From Nitrospinaceae bacterium (GTDB taxonomy: Bacteria > Nitrospinota > Nitrospinia > Nitrospinales > VA-1), in contig JAJDAY010000026.1 of the NCBI GenBank assembly GCA_029261655.1, positions 1 through 64,000 of the forward strand: DNA of 64,000 bases. The letters run 5' to 3'. Each line of letters begins with the position of its first letter. Position 1 is the stretch's first letter. The translations under genes were made by a program, and so were the position numbers. Under the pieces are notes generated by a model that did not search any database, was not told the origin of the DNA, and saw only the letters and a list, made by a program, of their open reading frames with translations. Positions 29,517 to 38,894 of the stretch are shown one piece after another.

Positions 29517-31076
29517 ATGAATTCGGAAAAGCTCATCATATTCGACACGACATTACGAGACGGGGAACAATGCCCAGGCGCGAGTTTGAACATCAAGGAA
29601 AAACTTGAAATCGCCCGGCAACTGGCCCTGCTCAAAGTGGACGTGATCGAGGCGGGCTTTCCGGCGGCGTCACCGGGAGACTTTGAGTCGGTCAAACAGA
29701 TCGCAGGTGAAGTCCGGGGCGCAAGCGTAGCGGGGCTTGCCCGCGCTTTGGAAAAAGATATCGAAGCCAATGTCAGGGCTTTGGAAAAGGCGGAGTCTCC
29801 TCGTATACATATTTTTCTCTCAACATCGAAATCGCATCGTGTGCACATGGTCAACAAAGCCAAGGAAGAGATCATCGAAATGGGGGTCAAGGCGATCCGG
29901 TTCGCGAAGAAGTACTGCGACGACATCGAATTTTCCCCGATGGACGCCACGCGCACGGAAAAGGAATTCCTGGTCGATGTGCTCACCGCCATGATCGACG
30001 CCGGCGCCACGACGTTGAATATCCCGGACACGGTTGGCTACACCATACCGGGGGAATTCTCCGACCTGATTCATTATTTGAAGACCAACACTCCGGGCAT
30101 CGACAAGGCGGTTATCAGTGTGCATTGTCATAACGACCTCGGCTTGGCCGTGGCCAATTCCCTGGCCGCCGTTCAAGCGGGAGCAAGACAGGTGGAATGC
30201 ACCGTCAACGGCATCGGCGAACGGGCGGGAAACGCGGCGATGGAGGAAATCGTCATGGCGCTCAAAACCCGTAAGGACTTTTTCGGCATCGACACTGGAA
30301 TCGACACAAAACACATCATGGCCTGCAGTAAGCTGGTCAGCAGCCTCACCGGATTTTTTGTTCAGCGTAACAAGGCCGTGGTCGGGAAAAACGCGTTCGC
30401 GCATGAGTCGGGAATCCATCAGCACGGCTTTCTGAAAAAGAAGGACACCTTCGAGATCATGGACCCCAAGGATATTGGCGGCGATGATTCCGAACTGGTG
30501 ATGGGCAAGCATTCGGGCCGAAACGCTCTCCAGCATAAATGCAAAGAACTGGGTTACGATCTGACTCAGGAGGAACTCGATACGGTTTTCAATGAATTTA
30601 AAATTCTCGCGGACGAGAAAAAGGAAATTTTTGACGATGACATTCTCACCCTCATCCAAAAACAAAACTGGTCCCAGAAAAACCTGAGCACCTATTCCCT
30701 GAGCAAGGTTATCAGCCATTTTGAAACCGGCGGGTCGCCCGAAGGAACCGTGGAGTTGACCAGCCGGGACGGCAAATTGCACCGGGCCACGGCAAACGGC
30801 GACGGCCCGGTGGACGCGCTCTTCAACGCCATCGACAAGGTCACCGGCATGGCCTGCAAGCTCACGGAATATCAGGTGATGTCCAAAACCCACGGCAAGG
30901 ACGCGCAAGGAGAAGTCACCGTCCATGTCAGTCACGACAACCGTAAGGTGCTGGGTAAAGGCGCCGGAGTGAACACCGTCGAGGCCAGCGGGTACGCCTA
31001 CGTCAATGCCATCAATAAACTTTTGATCAAGTCCAAGGCAGGCCCGATCGAGGGAGGGGAAATTCCGGGTCCCTGA
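29517..31076 (+). CDS. leuA: 2-isopropylmalate synthase LeuA
   Basis: 519 residues. It catalyses the first committed step of leucine synthesis, condensing acetyl-CoA with 2-oxoisovalerate. The HMGL-like barrel starts with FDTTLRDGEQCPGASL, has the metal-binding HCHNDLGLAVANSLA near 205 and the NGIGERAGNAAMEE signature, and FAHESGIHQHG. A C-terminal LeuA dimer domain (from about 385, TYSLSKVISHFETG) should mediate leucine feedback inhibition. An in-frame GTG at 29502 overlaps the ribosome binding site AAGGAG (29497-29502), so the ATG at 29517 is preferred. Downstream cmoA follows after 18 bp. Confidence 0.96.
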   Translation: MNSEKLIIFDTTLRDGEQCPGASLNIKEKLEIARQLALLKVDVIEAGFPAASPGDFESVKQIAGEVRGASVAGLARALEKDIEANVRALEKAESPRIHIFLSTSKSHRVHMVNKAKEEIIEMGVKAIRFAKKYCDDIEFSPMDATRTEKEFLVDVLTAMIDAGATTLNIPDTVGYTIPGEFSDLIHYLKTNTPGIDKAVISVHCHNDLGLAVANSLAAVQAGARQVECTVNGIGERAGNAAMEEIVMALKTRKDFFGIDTGIDTKHIMACSKLVSSLTGFFVQRNKAVVGKNAFAHESGIHQHGFLKKKDTFEIMDPKDIGGDDSELVMGKHSGRNALQHKCKELGYDLTQEELDTVFNEFKILADEKKEIFDDDILTLIQKQNWSQKNLSTYSLSKVISHFETGGSPEGTVELTSRDGKLHRATANGDGPVDALFNAIDKVTGMACKLTEYQVMSKTHGKDAQGEVTVHVSHDNRKVLGKGAGVNTVEASGYAYVNAINKLLIKSKAGPIEGGEIPGP

Positions 31077-31094
31077 CCTGTTCCTTCAAATTTT

Positions 31095-31826
31095 ATGGAA
31101 ATTAAAGAAAAAGACACCCTGTTCACCCAGACCGCTGGAACGGAAAAGTTTGAATTCAACGAGTCCGTTGCCCGTGTGTTCGATGACATGCTGGAAAGAA
31201 GCGTTCCCATGTATCGGGAGTGTCTGGAGTCCACGGTCGGGTGGTGCGTCAAGTTTGCCAAAGAAGGGTCGCATGTTTACGACCTGGGTTGTTCAACGGG
31301 AACATTTTTATCCGGGCTTGCAAATCGATTTCCGGCGCAAGCCGACATCCACTTGATCGGGGTCGATAACTCCGCTCCCATGCTGGAAAAGGCCCGACAA
31401 AAACTGGCACTCTCTCCCCTGCCCTGCGAACTGATTGAAGCCGACTTGCAATCTGATTTCCTCTTGACCAACGCCAGTGTCGTGGTGATGAACTATACGT
31501 TGCAGTTCATCCCGTTGAAAAAACGGGTAGAAGTTGTCCGCAGGATATTGCAGGGGCTGAACCCTGGAGGGCTACTGCTGATGATCGAAAAAGTGACCAG
31601 CGGCCATCCCGGACTGGACAAAGCCTACACGGATTTCCATCACCAGTTCAAAAAAGACCAGGGCTACTCGCAACTGGAAATTGCCCGAAAGCGGGAGGCT
31701 TTGGAAAATGTTTTGACCCCTCGTACCGTCGAAGAAAACTTGGATCTTCTGCTCAAGGCCGGATTTATTACCGTGGAAATGTTTTTCAAATGGAACAACT
31801 TCGCCGGTTTCATTGCGCTGAAATAG
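31095..31826 (+). CDS. cmoA: Carboxy-S-adenosyl-L-methionine synthase CmoA
   Basis: 243 residues of the SAM-methyltransferase fold, matching CmoA along its length. It has EFNESVARVFDDMLERSVPMY, SAM-binding VYDLGCSTGTFL, GVDNSAPMLEKAR, VVMNYTLQFIPLKKR, GLNPGGLLLMIEK and QGYSQLEIARKREALENV. CmoA converts SAM and prephenate to carboxy-SAM, which CmoB uses to modify uridine 34 of certain tRNAs (cmo5U). CmoB is not seen in this window. Placement between leuA and fmdB suggests loose cotranscription rather than a pathway link. Confidence 0.93.
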   Translation: MEIKEKDTLFTQTAGTEKFEFNESVARVFDDMLERSVPMYRECLESTVGWCVKFAKEGSHVYDLGCSTGTFLSGLANRFPAQADIHLIGVDNSAPMLEKARQKLALSPLPCELIEADLQSDFLLTNASVVVMNYTLQFIPLKKRVEVVRRILQGLNPGGLLLMIEKVTSGHPGLDKAYTDFHHQFKKDQGYSQLEIARKREALENVLTPRTVEENLDLLLKAGFITVEMFFKWNNFAGFIALK

Positions 31827-31864
31827 CAACTAATGTATCCTGTAAAGCTTTAGGAGCAAGTAAA

Positions 31865-32050
31865 ATGCCTCATTACGATCATTCTTGTAATAAATGTAAA
31901 AAAAATTTCGTTGTAGAAATGAAAATGTCGGAAGTGGGCGAAAAAAAAGTAACCTGCCCAAAATGTAAATCCGAAGACGTGACCCGCAACGTCACTAACA
32001 ATTCCTTTAAAGGCGAGAGTATCAATCGCTACACCTGGGACAAATCATAA
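31865..32050 (+). CDS. FmdB-like zinc-ribbon protein
   Basis: 61 residues with a single zinc ribbon: C8-x2-C11 and C31-x2-C34, in the order Y-D-H-S-C-N-K-C ... C-P-K-C typical of the FmdB/regulatory zinc-ribbon family. The open frame extends upstream to 31790, but the ATG at 31865 with TAGGAG just before it gives the canonical family length and start. Function in this family is poorly known; a role in regulation or metal handling has been suggested for relatives. It is followed 24 bp later by a radical SAM gene. Confidence 0.85.
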   Translation: MPHYDHSCNKCKKNFVVEMKMSEVGEKKVTCPKCKSEDVTRNVTNNSFKGESINRYTWDKS

Positions 32051-32074
32051 ACTTCTTCCATTTCGGGATATTCT

Positions 32075-33208
32075 ATGCTGACCCAAGTCAAACCCCTTTT
32101 TAAGAGCAAAAAAGTCCCCGGCCGTATCGGGGAGTTGGTTGATTTTCCATTGCAACGGGTGCATATCGAGCTGACCAACGTATGTAATTTTGATTGCACT
32201 TTTTGCCCGAAACAGGAAATGACGCGCAAGTATGAATACATGGAATACGAACGTGTCTGCGGAATCATCGACCAGGTTGCCGAATATAATCTGGCGGAGA
32301 AAATCACCTTCCATGTCATGGGCGAACCGTTCATGCACCCGAGATTTTTCGATATTCTCGACTACGCCGCGAAACTCAATGTTAAAACGGGCATCACCAC
32401 AAACGGGACTTATCTGGACGAAGAAATGGCCGCCCGGCTGGAAAAGGTCACTGTTTCCCAATTGAACATTTCCCTGCAAACGCCCGATGAGGAATCCTAT
32501 AAAACAAGAAAAGCCCGGCGCATGGAGTTTGATGATTATCAAAAGCGCATTTTGCAATTTATTAGCGCCTGTCTCAAGCACAAGACACCGCCGAAGCTGA
32601 AAGTCCACTTCCTGAACACTCAGATCAAATCAGACGTACCGGGAGAAGACTGGTCGCTCGGAACCATGAACGTGATCAACAACACCAAAGATTTGCGCAA
32701 GACGTTTGGACGTTGGGCAAAGGAAGTTCACAAAATCTGCCCGCCCATGAGTTCCGAAGAAATCGCGGACGTTGAAAAGCGGATCGAGAAATTATCCACC
32801 TTCAAGTGGAACGTGGTGAAAGTCGCGCCCAATATTTTCTTCGAGACTTATATTCTGGATACCTGGGGAAACGCTTTCGTCGGCGACGGCGTCATCCCGA
32901 CAAAGATTGGCTATTGCAGTGCCTTGACCGATCATTTCGCCATCCTCTGTAACGGCGACATGACGTATTGTTGCAAGGACTACAACGGCAATACCAAATC
33001 CGGGAATGTGTTCGAACGGCCCATTGTGGACATATTAAATAATGATCACATCATCGCCGCGATCGAGGGCTTCAAGGACAATAAAGTCGTCCACCCCTAT
33101 TGCCAGAAATGCCTGGGAGGGAGCACCCGGTTAAAATCCATCGGCAACGCCCTGGGATCGATCATCATCTGGAAATACCTTAAAAATTTCTTCTATAAAA
33201 AAACCTGA
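32075..33208 (+). CDS. Radical SAM/SPASM-like protein
   Basis: 377 residues. The N-terminal radical-SAM cluster motif C37-x3-C41-x2-C44 lies in [15 protein letters not shown], followed by [16 protein letters not shown] and GITTNGTYL. The C-terminal region has further cysteines ([31 protein letters not shown]), consistent with a SPASM-type domain holding extra 4Fe-4S clusters. Such proteins mature peptides or modify small molecules; no precursor peptide is evident beside it. The gene closes 11 bp before tRNA-Pro, so the tRNA may be read from the same transcript. Confidence 0.9.
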   Translation: MLTQVKPLFKSKKVPGRIGELVDFPLQRVHIELTNVCNFDCTFCPKQEMTRKYEYMEYERVCGIIDQVAEYNLAEKITFHVMGEPFMHPRFFDILDYAAKLNVKTGITTNGTYLDEEMAARLEKVTVSQLNISLQTPDEESYKTRKARRMEFDDYQKRILQFISACLKHKTPPKLKVHFLNTQIKSDVPGEDWSLGTMNVINNTKDLRKTFGRWAKEVHKICPPMSSEEIADVEKRIEKLSTFKWNVVKVAPNIFFETYILDTWGNAFVGDGVIPTKIGYCSALTDHFAILCNGDMTYCCKDYNGNTKSGNVFERPIVDILNNDHIIAAIEGFKDNKVVHPYCQKCLGGSTRLKSIGNALGSIIIWKYLKNFFYKKT

Positions 33209-33219
33209 ACCTGAGGAGT

Positions 33220-33296
<77 letters not shown>

Positions 33297-33794
33297 TATA
33301 TTTCAATTGATTACGGTTTAGGCCGCAGCCCATTTTTTGTTTTGTATAGGCATTTATATAGGCAAGTCATTTCTCTTACTTTTAACCTCATCTTGCTCAA
33401 TAACCTGTCTGAAAACCTCTGCATCCCCCAGACCCAAAACCTTACCCGCTAAACCCTAACCCCATGATTCAAGCCATCCCGCCCAAAGCCCCAAATCCAA
33501 TGTCTCAAACCCCAATTCCGGTTCAGTGTTTCTGGTTCAGCTTCCCTTGCCAAGGGTCTCGGCTATTGGGAGGGGGGGTAGGCCAAAAAACAAGTGGTCT
33601 GGAAAGGGGTTAGGCGGTCTGCAATATCCGCTATGTTTGATCACCAACAATGGTGTGTTAGTGTTTGTTTCGATCCATTTTAGCAGGCTGTTTGACGTCA
33701 GCTAAAAGTGGAACATTTAAGGTAAATAGCTAAGAGATACTTTCTGCTAAAATTTCCCTAAAAAGGAGGTTGTTATGAATATTGATTAATTTAT
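33297..33794. other. Decayed non-coding stretch after tRNA-Pro
   Basis: About 500 bp without a credible gene. On the minus strand a 33-codon open stretch (33354 to about 33453) reads like protein (...EVFRQVIEQDE...), ending at a TAA, but has no start and a stop just upstream; it could be the tail of a lost gene. Between 33540 and 33590 are a GC-rich inverted repeat and a G7 run. No second copy of the tRNA 3' end (an att site) was found in the window. Confidence 0.35.
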
Positions 33795-33848
33795 TGTCTC
33801 AGTGGTAAAGGCTGTGATCATGGGTGGGAAGACCTAATTTCTCGCTAA
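33780..33848 (+). pseudogene. Truncated copy of the 41.7-kb lipoprotein gene
   Basis: Codons ending at TAA 33846-33848 read C-L-S-G-K-G-C-D-H-G-W-E-D-L-I-S-R. This matches the C-terminus of the protein at 41664-41912 (C-L-R-D-K-G-W-N-H-S-R-E-D-L-I-S-H). The DNA similarity covers about 50 bp and includes the bases just after both stops. Upstream the frame is closed by TGA at 33783, so the first ~60 codons are gone. Confidence 0.65.
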
Positions 33849-33952
33849 ATTCATTGGCTTTAATTTGCATATAAACTTGAACCCAACCTACCTAAATTGG
33901 TTTATAATTAAAAAATGTTTTTGAATATCAATAAAATTACATTTCTGAGCAA

Positions 33953-35629
33953 GTGCTAAAATCGAATCGCACTTTTTTTATCATATTTGTTTTTATACTT
34001 CTTGAATTTGGATGCCTAACAAAAACTTCCCTGGCATCTCAAAAATACGACCGTCTCCCTCCACTAAAATCCCGTGAAACTCCAGATGAACCCGATAAAC
34101 AAATCGGAAAAGAGAAGAAATTTCAACGTCTTATTTACAGGCTTCCAAAGAATGAATTTGACTTGAAAATTGTTTTTTCGCGACAAAAGGAAGGAATTTT
34201 GGCGGCCAAACATCCTCCACAAATAGGATTTACTATTCATTGTTCCGACATCAATGGGGATGGCATTCAGGATATTATTATCGGTGCCCCATTCCCTGAG
34301 GGACCGGTAAGAAACCGGGACAATTTGGAAAAAGTTTACTTATTTTATGGCAGGAAAAAGTTCCCAAGGGTCATTGATTTAAATCGGGCGGATTTGATCC
34401 TTTTTAGACCCTATTCGCCGCACAGCGCACGATTTGGGCAGGCCATCGCCTCTGGTGATTTGAATGGGGACGGATTCAATGACCTGATTTTTGGAGCTCC
34501 TCATTCCAGCGGGGGAGAAAGCAGATTCCGGGCCGGAGAGGTCTATGTCCTGTTTGGAAGAAAAAGGATGTCTGGGAAAGGGAATATTCAAAAAGTCGCC
34601 GACCTGATTATTACAGGAACCGATGTATCCAATGAAACGGGTTTTGCGGTTGCCTCTGGTGATTTAAATGGGGACAAGCTGGACGATATCATCATCGGGG
34701 CTCCAGCGGCCAACCGGGATAGAAAAGTAATGGCGGGACAAACTTATGTGATTTTTGGTCGGAAGAAATTGCCCCGAAGATTGTCACTCTCGCAAAGTTG
34801 GGACGTCCATTTAACAGGAATAGATGGTCCTAACACTTATTTTATAGATTGGGGAGATCCTCCCGACCGCTCGGGTTCCGCGCTTACCACAGGAGATATT
34901 AATGCCGACGGGATTGATGATTTGATGATAGCTGCTCCCTATGCCAACGGGCCGGATAACAAGCGGACCGGCTCAGGAGAGATCTATGTGATTTATGGAG
35001 GAAAAAACATAAAAAGAAATATCGACTTGGCCAACGAAGCCGATTTGACAATCTGGGGAGCGGTTAAAAGAGCCTTTGCGGGATATTCGATGGCTTCCGG
35101 GGATTTTAGCGGTGATGGAATTGATGACATTATCATTGGAACGGGGAGTCCCCATCTTTCCCCGCGCAGAAAATGGCAAATTGGGGCGTATTTGATTTAC
35201 GGGCAGAAAAATCCACCGTATAACCTGGATCTACTCAAAGACGCTGATCTGGTTTTTAAAGACTCAGATAAGGAGGAGCCTATATCTTTAATTGCCAAGA
35301 AACAACCTGTGGATTACTACAATGGATATTCTGTGGCCTTGGGCGATTTGAATGGGGATTCCTCTCAGGAATTGGTTCTAGGGAGGTTGGGGAATCATAA
35401 AAAGCGAGGAATATCCGCCTTTATAATTTCAGGAAACCAAAAACCACGGGTCACGAAATTAGATGAGCAATTTGACGGAGTCATTCTGCAACGAAATAAG
35501 GATGATGTTTTGAAACAAACAGTGGCAATAGGCGATATCAACGGGGACGGCAAAAATGATATTCTAATCCGGGCTCCGGAAACATCAAAAAAAGGCGGGC
35601 AGATTTTTATTATTTTCGGGAAAAAGTAA
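33953..35629 (+). CDS. FG-GAP repeat (integrin-alpha-like beta-propeller) lipoprotein
   Basis: 558 residues. A signal peptide ends in a lipobox-like L-E-F-G-C (about residues 17-21), so it is probably lipid-anchored. Seven FG-GAP blades are visible, most with a calcium-binding D-x-N-x-D-G loop: DINGDGIQDIIIGAP, DLNGDGFNDLIFGAP, DLNGDKLDDIIIGAP, DINADGIDDLMIAAP, DFSGDGIDDIIIGTG, DLNGDSSQELVLG and DINGDGKNDILIRAP. Seven blades would make one closed propeller. Such proteins bind calcium and mediate surface contacts; the partner is unknown. The GTG at 33953 is the only in-frame start downstream of a stop, without a strong ribosome site. Confidence 0.88.
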   Translation: MLKSNRTFFIIFVFILLEFGCLTKTSLASQKYDRLPPLKSRETPDEPDKQIGKEKKFQRLIYRLPKNEFDLKIVFSRQKEGILAAKHPPQIGFTIHCSDINGDGIQDIIIGAPFPEGPVRNRDNLEKVYLFYGRKKFPRVIDLNRADLILFRPYSPHSARFGQAIASGDLNGDGFNDLIFGAPHSSGGESRFRAGEVYVLFGRKRMSGKGNIQKVADLIITGTDVSNETGFAVASGDLNGDKLDDIIIGAPAANRDRKVMAGQTYVIFGRKKLPRRLSLSQSWDVHLTGIDGPNTYFIDWGDPPDRSGSALTTGDINADGIDDLMIAAPYANGPDNKRTGSGEIYVIYGGKNIKRNIDLANEADLTIWGAVKRAFAGYSMASGDFSGDGIDDIIIGTGSPHLSPRRKWQIGAYLIYGQKNPPYNLDLLKDADLVFKDSDKEEPISLIAKKQPVDYYNGYSVALGDLNGDSSQELVLGRLGNHKKRGISAFIISGNQKPRVTKLDEQFDGVILQRNKDDVLKQTVAIGDINGDGKNDILIRAPETSKKGGQIFIIFGKK

Positions 35630-35713
35630 GTCGGGCTTTTTATTAAAACTTCATACTTCAGTTAATCGCAATTGCATATCTTTTTTGGGAAATCTTTTGA
35701 GTGCATGAAAGTC

Positions 35714-36148
35714 TTATTTCATAAAAGTTTCACGGATGTATTTAATAACATCCCAAATTTCCTCGTCCTTCATGTTAAGACTAAAAGATAGCATCCCAGT
35801 CCCCTTGGAACCATTCTTGATGATCCAGAACATCTGACCCGGCGATATATCCTTCATATTATTCTTGCAGGTGAAATTTGTGGATGCAGGTTTGAGGGCC
35901 TTGCCCAGCATGCCGTCTCCGGTGCCCGTTTCACCATGGCAGTTTTTGCAAGCCATTGGCTTGGCTGTCTTGGTGTAAAGCTTTTTTCCATTTTCCTTGC
36001 TGGCTTCTGCGGTTTTATCGATTTTAGATATGTCAACCGGTGCGGACTTGGTTTTTCTCGGTTGAGGACATTTCCCGGCAGCAAAAACGGTTCCTGAGAA
36101 ATACAAAGAAATAACCAACAAAATAAAAAATATCAGAATTTTTTTCAT
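35714..36148 (-). CDS. Periplasmic monoheme cytochrome c
   Basis: 144 residues: signal peptide (ending near V-F-A-A), a Lys/Pro-rich linker, and one class I cytochrome c domain with CKNCH near residue 68 as heme site. A distal methionine is likely within GMLSFSLNMKDEE, and EEIWDVIKYIRE forms the C-terminal helix. It would carry electrons in the periplasm. It is downstream of a second cytochrome (36234-36899) and the cytochrome-porin fusion on the same strand, suggesting one functional electron-transfer group. Confidence 0.9.
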   Translation of the reverse strand: MKKILIFFILLVISLYFSGTVFAAGKCPQPRKTKSAPVDISKIDKTAEASKENGKKLYTKTAKPMACKNCHGETGTGDGMLGKALKPASTNFTCKNNMKDISPGQMFWIIKNGSKGTGMLSFSLNMKDEEIWDVIKYIRETFMK

Positions 36149-36233
36149 CTTAACTGATCCTTTGTTTTTTGAGTTTTATAATTTCCTTGTGTCGACCGAT
36201 ATCAATTCTTTTTTAAAAACAATTTGAAATTGC

Positions 36234-36899
36234 TTAATTTTTGCACGGAAGGGTCTTGAGCATATCCATTAATTCGTTGGTGCAGCGGTTCAACCGCAGG
36301 ATTATGATCGAATACAGTTTCTTTTCCTTGAAGACCCGGAACGTCGGCCGCATGTGGATATTGCTCATCAAGTTCGGCCAGTTCTTTGGTCGGATTTTTA
36401 TGATGCCTCCTTTTAGTTCCGCCTCAAAATTATCGGGATCATCACTTTCGACCCGGATTGAGTCCCCAAGTTTCTTTGCGTCGATTTCCAGTTTCTGATG
36501 AAAACAAATTTGGTATTCCCCATGAACGGGAGCATGAAGAGACCTGATGTAATTGAGGAGCGCTTCTATATCCGCGTCCGATAGATGGAAAAAGGCTGGC
36601 ATGGCCGTACCCGCTACCCCCCCACGGATAGCCTGTTCCAAGCGGATAAATGGCACTCGAAGCATATCATCGTAATCTGTGAAATCGCGGGGCTTGTTTT
36701 CTAATTCGCCGGCAAGTGCCCCGTCGCCGCGACCTTCGATGCCGTGGCACATGGAACAACCGTTATCCTGAAAAAGCTTTTGCCCCTTTCCCGTCCGCAA
36801 AGGGTCTGGCAAGGTTTCACGAATTAATAGATTGGGCTCCGAAAACACCAATTGTGGAATCAAAAAAAATGCCGCTGTAAGAAAAAAAATTCGATTCAT
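36234..36899 (-). CDS. Periplasmic monoheme cytochrome c with C-terminal extension
   Basis: 221 residues: signal peptide, then a cytochrome c domain with CSMCH near residue 49, GTAMPAFFHLSDADIEALLNYIRSL carrying the probable methionine ligand and the last helix (about 95-122). A further 100-residue C-terminal part (IRPKNWPNLMSNIHM...) matches no domain I recognise, except for three scattered cysteines that could bind metal or form disulfides. The ATG at 36899 has GGGGGAG directly upstream, a strong ribosome site. It is 85 bp upstream of the other monoheme cytochrome and probably shares an operon with it. Confidence 0.88.
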   Translation of the reverse strand: MNRIFFLTAAFFLIPQLVFSEPNLLIRETLPDPLRTGKGQKLFQDNGCSMCHGIEGRGDGALAGELENKPRDFTDYDDMLRVPFIRLEQAIRGGVAGTAMPAFFHLSDADIEALLNYIRSLHAPVHGEYQICFHQKLEIDAKKLGDSIRVESDDPDNFEAELKGGIIKIRPKNWPNLMSNIHMRPTFRVFKEKKLYSIIILRLNRCTNELMDMLKTLPCKN

Positions 36900-37098
36900 G
36901 CTCCCCCCCTCATTTAAAAATCAATTAACAGCCACCATAAGGGGGGAATAAACATTTCCGGTTTCCAATAATTTAGTCCAACTTATGGTGGCAGGCCTCT
37001 CGATCATGTTATGAATGTTTTGATTTGACCTTTTCCATTTTCCGGTGAATATCTATTGATCGCGTTGGTTGATGCTGTAAAAATGTGGGTTTAAAAAT

Positions 37099-37121
37099 GG
37101 GGGAAGGTGAACCCTTCCCCC
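37099..37121 (-). terminator. Rho-independent terminator after the cytochrome-porin gene
   Basis: A 9-bp stem of G/C-rich sequence (37099-37107 with 37113-37121), loop 5 nt, followed on the minus strand by ATTTTTAAA. It lies 39 bp past the stop of the gene at 37160, separating it from the cytochromes at 36.2-36.9 kb. Confidence 0.8.
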
Positions 37122-37159
37122 GAATCGAAATTAAAAGATAGAAAACCCAGCTTTTTCTT

Positions 37160-38554
37160 CTAGAAATCCACCTCAAAACCCAAGGTGAATTTATTCACTT
37201 CCAGGTCCGCCCGTTGACTTCCTAAAGCTCCAGGAACAGACACGAACAAGTCGTTGTTAAAGGGCAGTGTTGTCAGGCGATTCAGTTGAGCATCAAGATA
37301 AGAATATTCCAAAACAGCCCGGACGTTGGGGTGGAAATACCAAGCGAGGCTGGCAACGAATTGATCAATATCGTCTTCAAAAGTACCCGCTTGCTGGCCG
37401 ATCACATCAAGAAAATCCCAGCGACCGGTGAGGATAAGCTCAGGAATAATCGTATAGTGAAGTTCCACGGTTCCGCTGGTAGCTTTAAAATCACCTTGGG
37501 TCCCGTGGGCTCCCCGTCCCTCGGTGTAATAGTAGAAACCCGGCATGAGGTTAAAGGGTCCCCAATTCAGGTCCAACACCCCGCCTGTGCCCAACGTGGG
37601 CGCATCCGTCCCGGCAAAACTTGGAGCTCCTTGAGTAGCGCCGAAATTTTCATTTCCTACCTTGTTTCCGTTAACAAGGAGACCCAGCGTCTGCTGTTCA
37701 TCCCCCAAAGAAAAGGGAAGATTCAATATGCCATACCACGCCCCTGGCCGAACCTCGTTAACATCGCTTGAATTGTACCTTACACTCCTGTTTCTCATTC
37801 CCGCCGCATACCAAATACCAGTAGGTTGATGGACTCCATTAACCTCAACCCCGATCGCATTGGCATGCAGAGAGCCTCCTGTAAGGGGCTGAAACATAGT
37901 GGTGTAAGAAGCAAAAGTCAGCCTTCTGGGCCGGGAAAAAAACAAATTGTCGATGTGATCCTTCCCAGCGCGAAAATTCAATAACCCATCGGGCAAAATA
38001 TCATCTAACTGGACCGCAATGGCTTCTGTTTCGATTTCAGTTGTTCCCGGTGCGATTTCAGGAGCTGGGAATTTAAAATTATCCGATTCCTGACCTTCAA
38101 TATTTCCAACAACCTGAAAATAATAAGATACATTAGGGGCTAAAGTCCCCCCGGACAAAATCTGCCAGTTAACAATCTTCAAAGCTGTATCACTGACATC
38201 TGTTCGTGATTCACCTGTGGCGCCATCCGCCCCCGCGGGGGGAACGTTGGTAAGACCGGAAATTACGTTCCACTTCCGTTTTTCGTATTGCGGAAGAGCA
38301 AAATTTAACCGGAACGCCAGTGGAATGGGTTTTTCCCAAAGGTAGCTACCTTTTGACCCCGGCATGCGGTAACCATTTTGTTTGAAAGCGATTCCCACGG
38401 AGTTCAGTTTTGGGAACCCTGTGTGACAGAAAGAACACGAAATTTTATGGTCTCTGGCAAAGGCGGGAATTGCATCTGCATCAGGAGGGGCGATGAACAA
38501 GCACCCTAGAAAAACAAGCGTAACCAAATTAATTAGGTGAATCACTTTTTTCAT
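37160..38554 (-). CDS. Outer-membrane porin with N-terminal c-type heme (cytochrome-porin fusion)
   Basis: 464 residues. The signal peptide is followed directly by a short heme-binding segment, I-P-A-F-A-R-D-H-K-I-S-C-S-F-C-H-T-G-F-P, giving one CxxCH motif. The remaining ~400 residues alternate polar and hydrophobic as in a beta-barrel and end in F-E-V-D-F, a typical C-terminal outer-membrane signal. The order heme-then-barrel resembles Cyc2-type porin cytochromes that move electrons across the outer membrane, though I cannot claim orthology. A GTG at 38587 is upstream, but GGGGG before the ATG at 38554 decides the start. Its own terminator follows. Confidence 0.82.
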   Translation of the reverse strand: MKKVIHLINLVTLVFLGCLFIAPPDADAIPAFARDHKISCSFCHTGFPKLNSVGIAFKQNGYRMPGSKGSYLWEKPIPLAFRLNFALPQYEKRKWNVISGLTNVPPAGADGATGESRTDVSDTALKIVNWQILSGGTLAPNVSYYFQVVGNIEGQESDNFKFPAPEIAPGTTEIETEAIAVQLDDILPDGLLNFRAGKDHIDNLFFSRPRRLTFASYTTMFQPLTGGSLHANAIGVEVNGVHQPTGIWYAAGMRNRSVRYNSSDVNEVRPGAWYGILNLPFSLGDEQQTLGLLVNGNKVGNENFGATQGAPSFAGTDAPTLGTGGVLDLNWGPFNLMPGFYYYTEGRGAHGTQGDFKATSGTVELHYTIIPELILTGRWDFLDVIGQQAGTFEDDIDQFVASLAWYFHPNVRAVLEYSYLDAQLNRLTTLPFNNDLFVSVPGALGSQRADLEVNKFTLGFEVDF

Positions 38555-38894
38555 AATTTCTTTCCCCCTTTTAAAATTTATCCTCACCCAACAAAATTAA
38601 ACCTGAGGTATTGCAGTCGGTCCATTGACAGAAGGTCTTATAGTGATTTCAATTATTTTTAAACGCAGTTCTTCTATAAGAGCTCATTTATTTTACTAAC
38701 AAAGCTAACCCTAAATTTTCAGGGTCTTAACCTTCCGTCTATATACACGAATGGGCTAATTTTTTATGTAGGCTATCGCTATTTAATGTGTGAGTGTTTG
38801 TCCTACGGGAAATTGGAAGGATAATAAGGATTTCGTTGGCTTAAAAAAACTTTAAGGATGAGGAAGGGATTTTATGCAGAAAACAAATGCTGAT
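38555..38894. other. Intergenic region upstream of cytochrome-porin gene
   Basis: 340 bp, AT-rich. It must hold the promoter of the porin gene (minus strand). A TTATGTAGG at 38765-38773 resembles a pair of such sites at 44350-44380. No hairpin terminator for the response regulator upstream is evident. Confidence 0.35.

Noticed and set aside
29820..30935. 371-residue open frame opposite leuA
   Set aside because: leuA accounts for the full stretch with all catalytic motifs; the minus-strand frame has no recognisable domain.
33680..33720. IS21-like end resembling TTTGACGTCAGCTAAAAGTGG
   Set aside because: Only one short stretch, no matching inverted end or transposase gene nearby; cannot be supported.
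37160..38554. Orthologue of Cyc2 iron oxidase
   Set aside because: Only the domain order is similar; without a search the family relation cannot be asserted.
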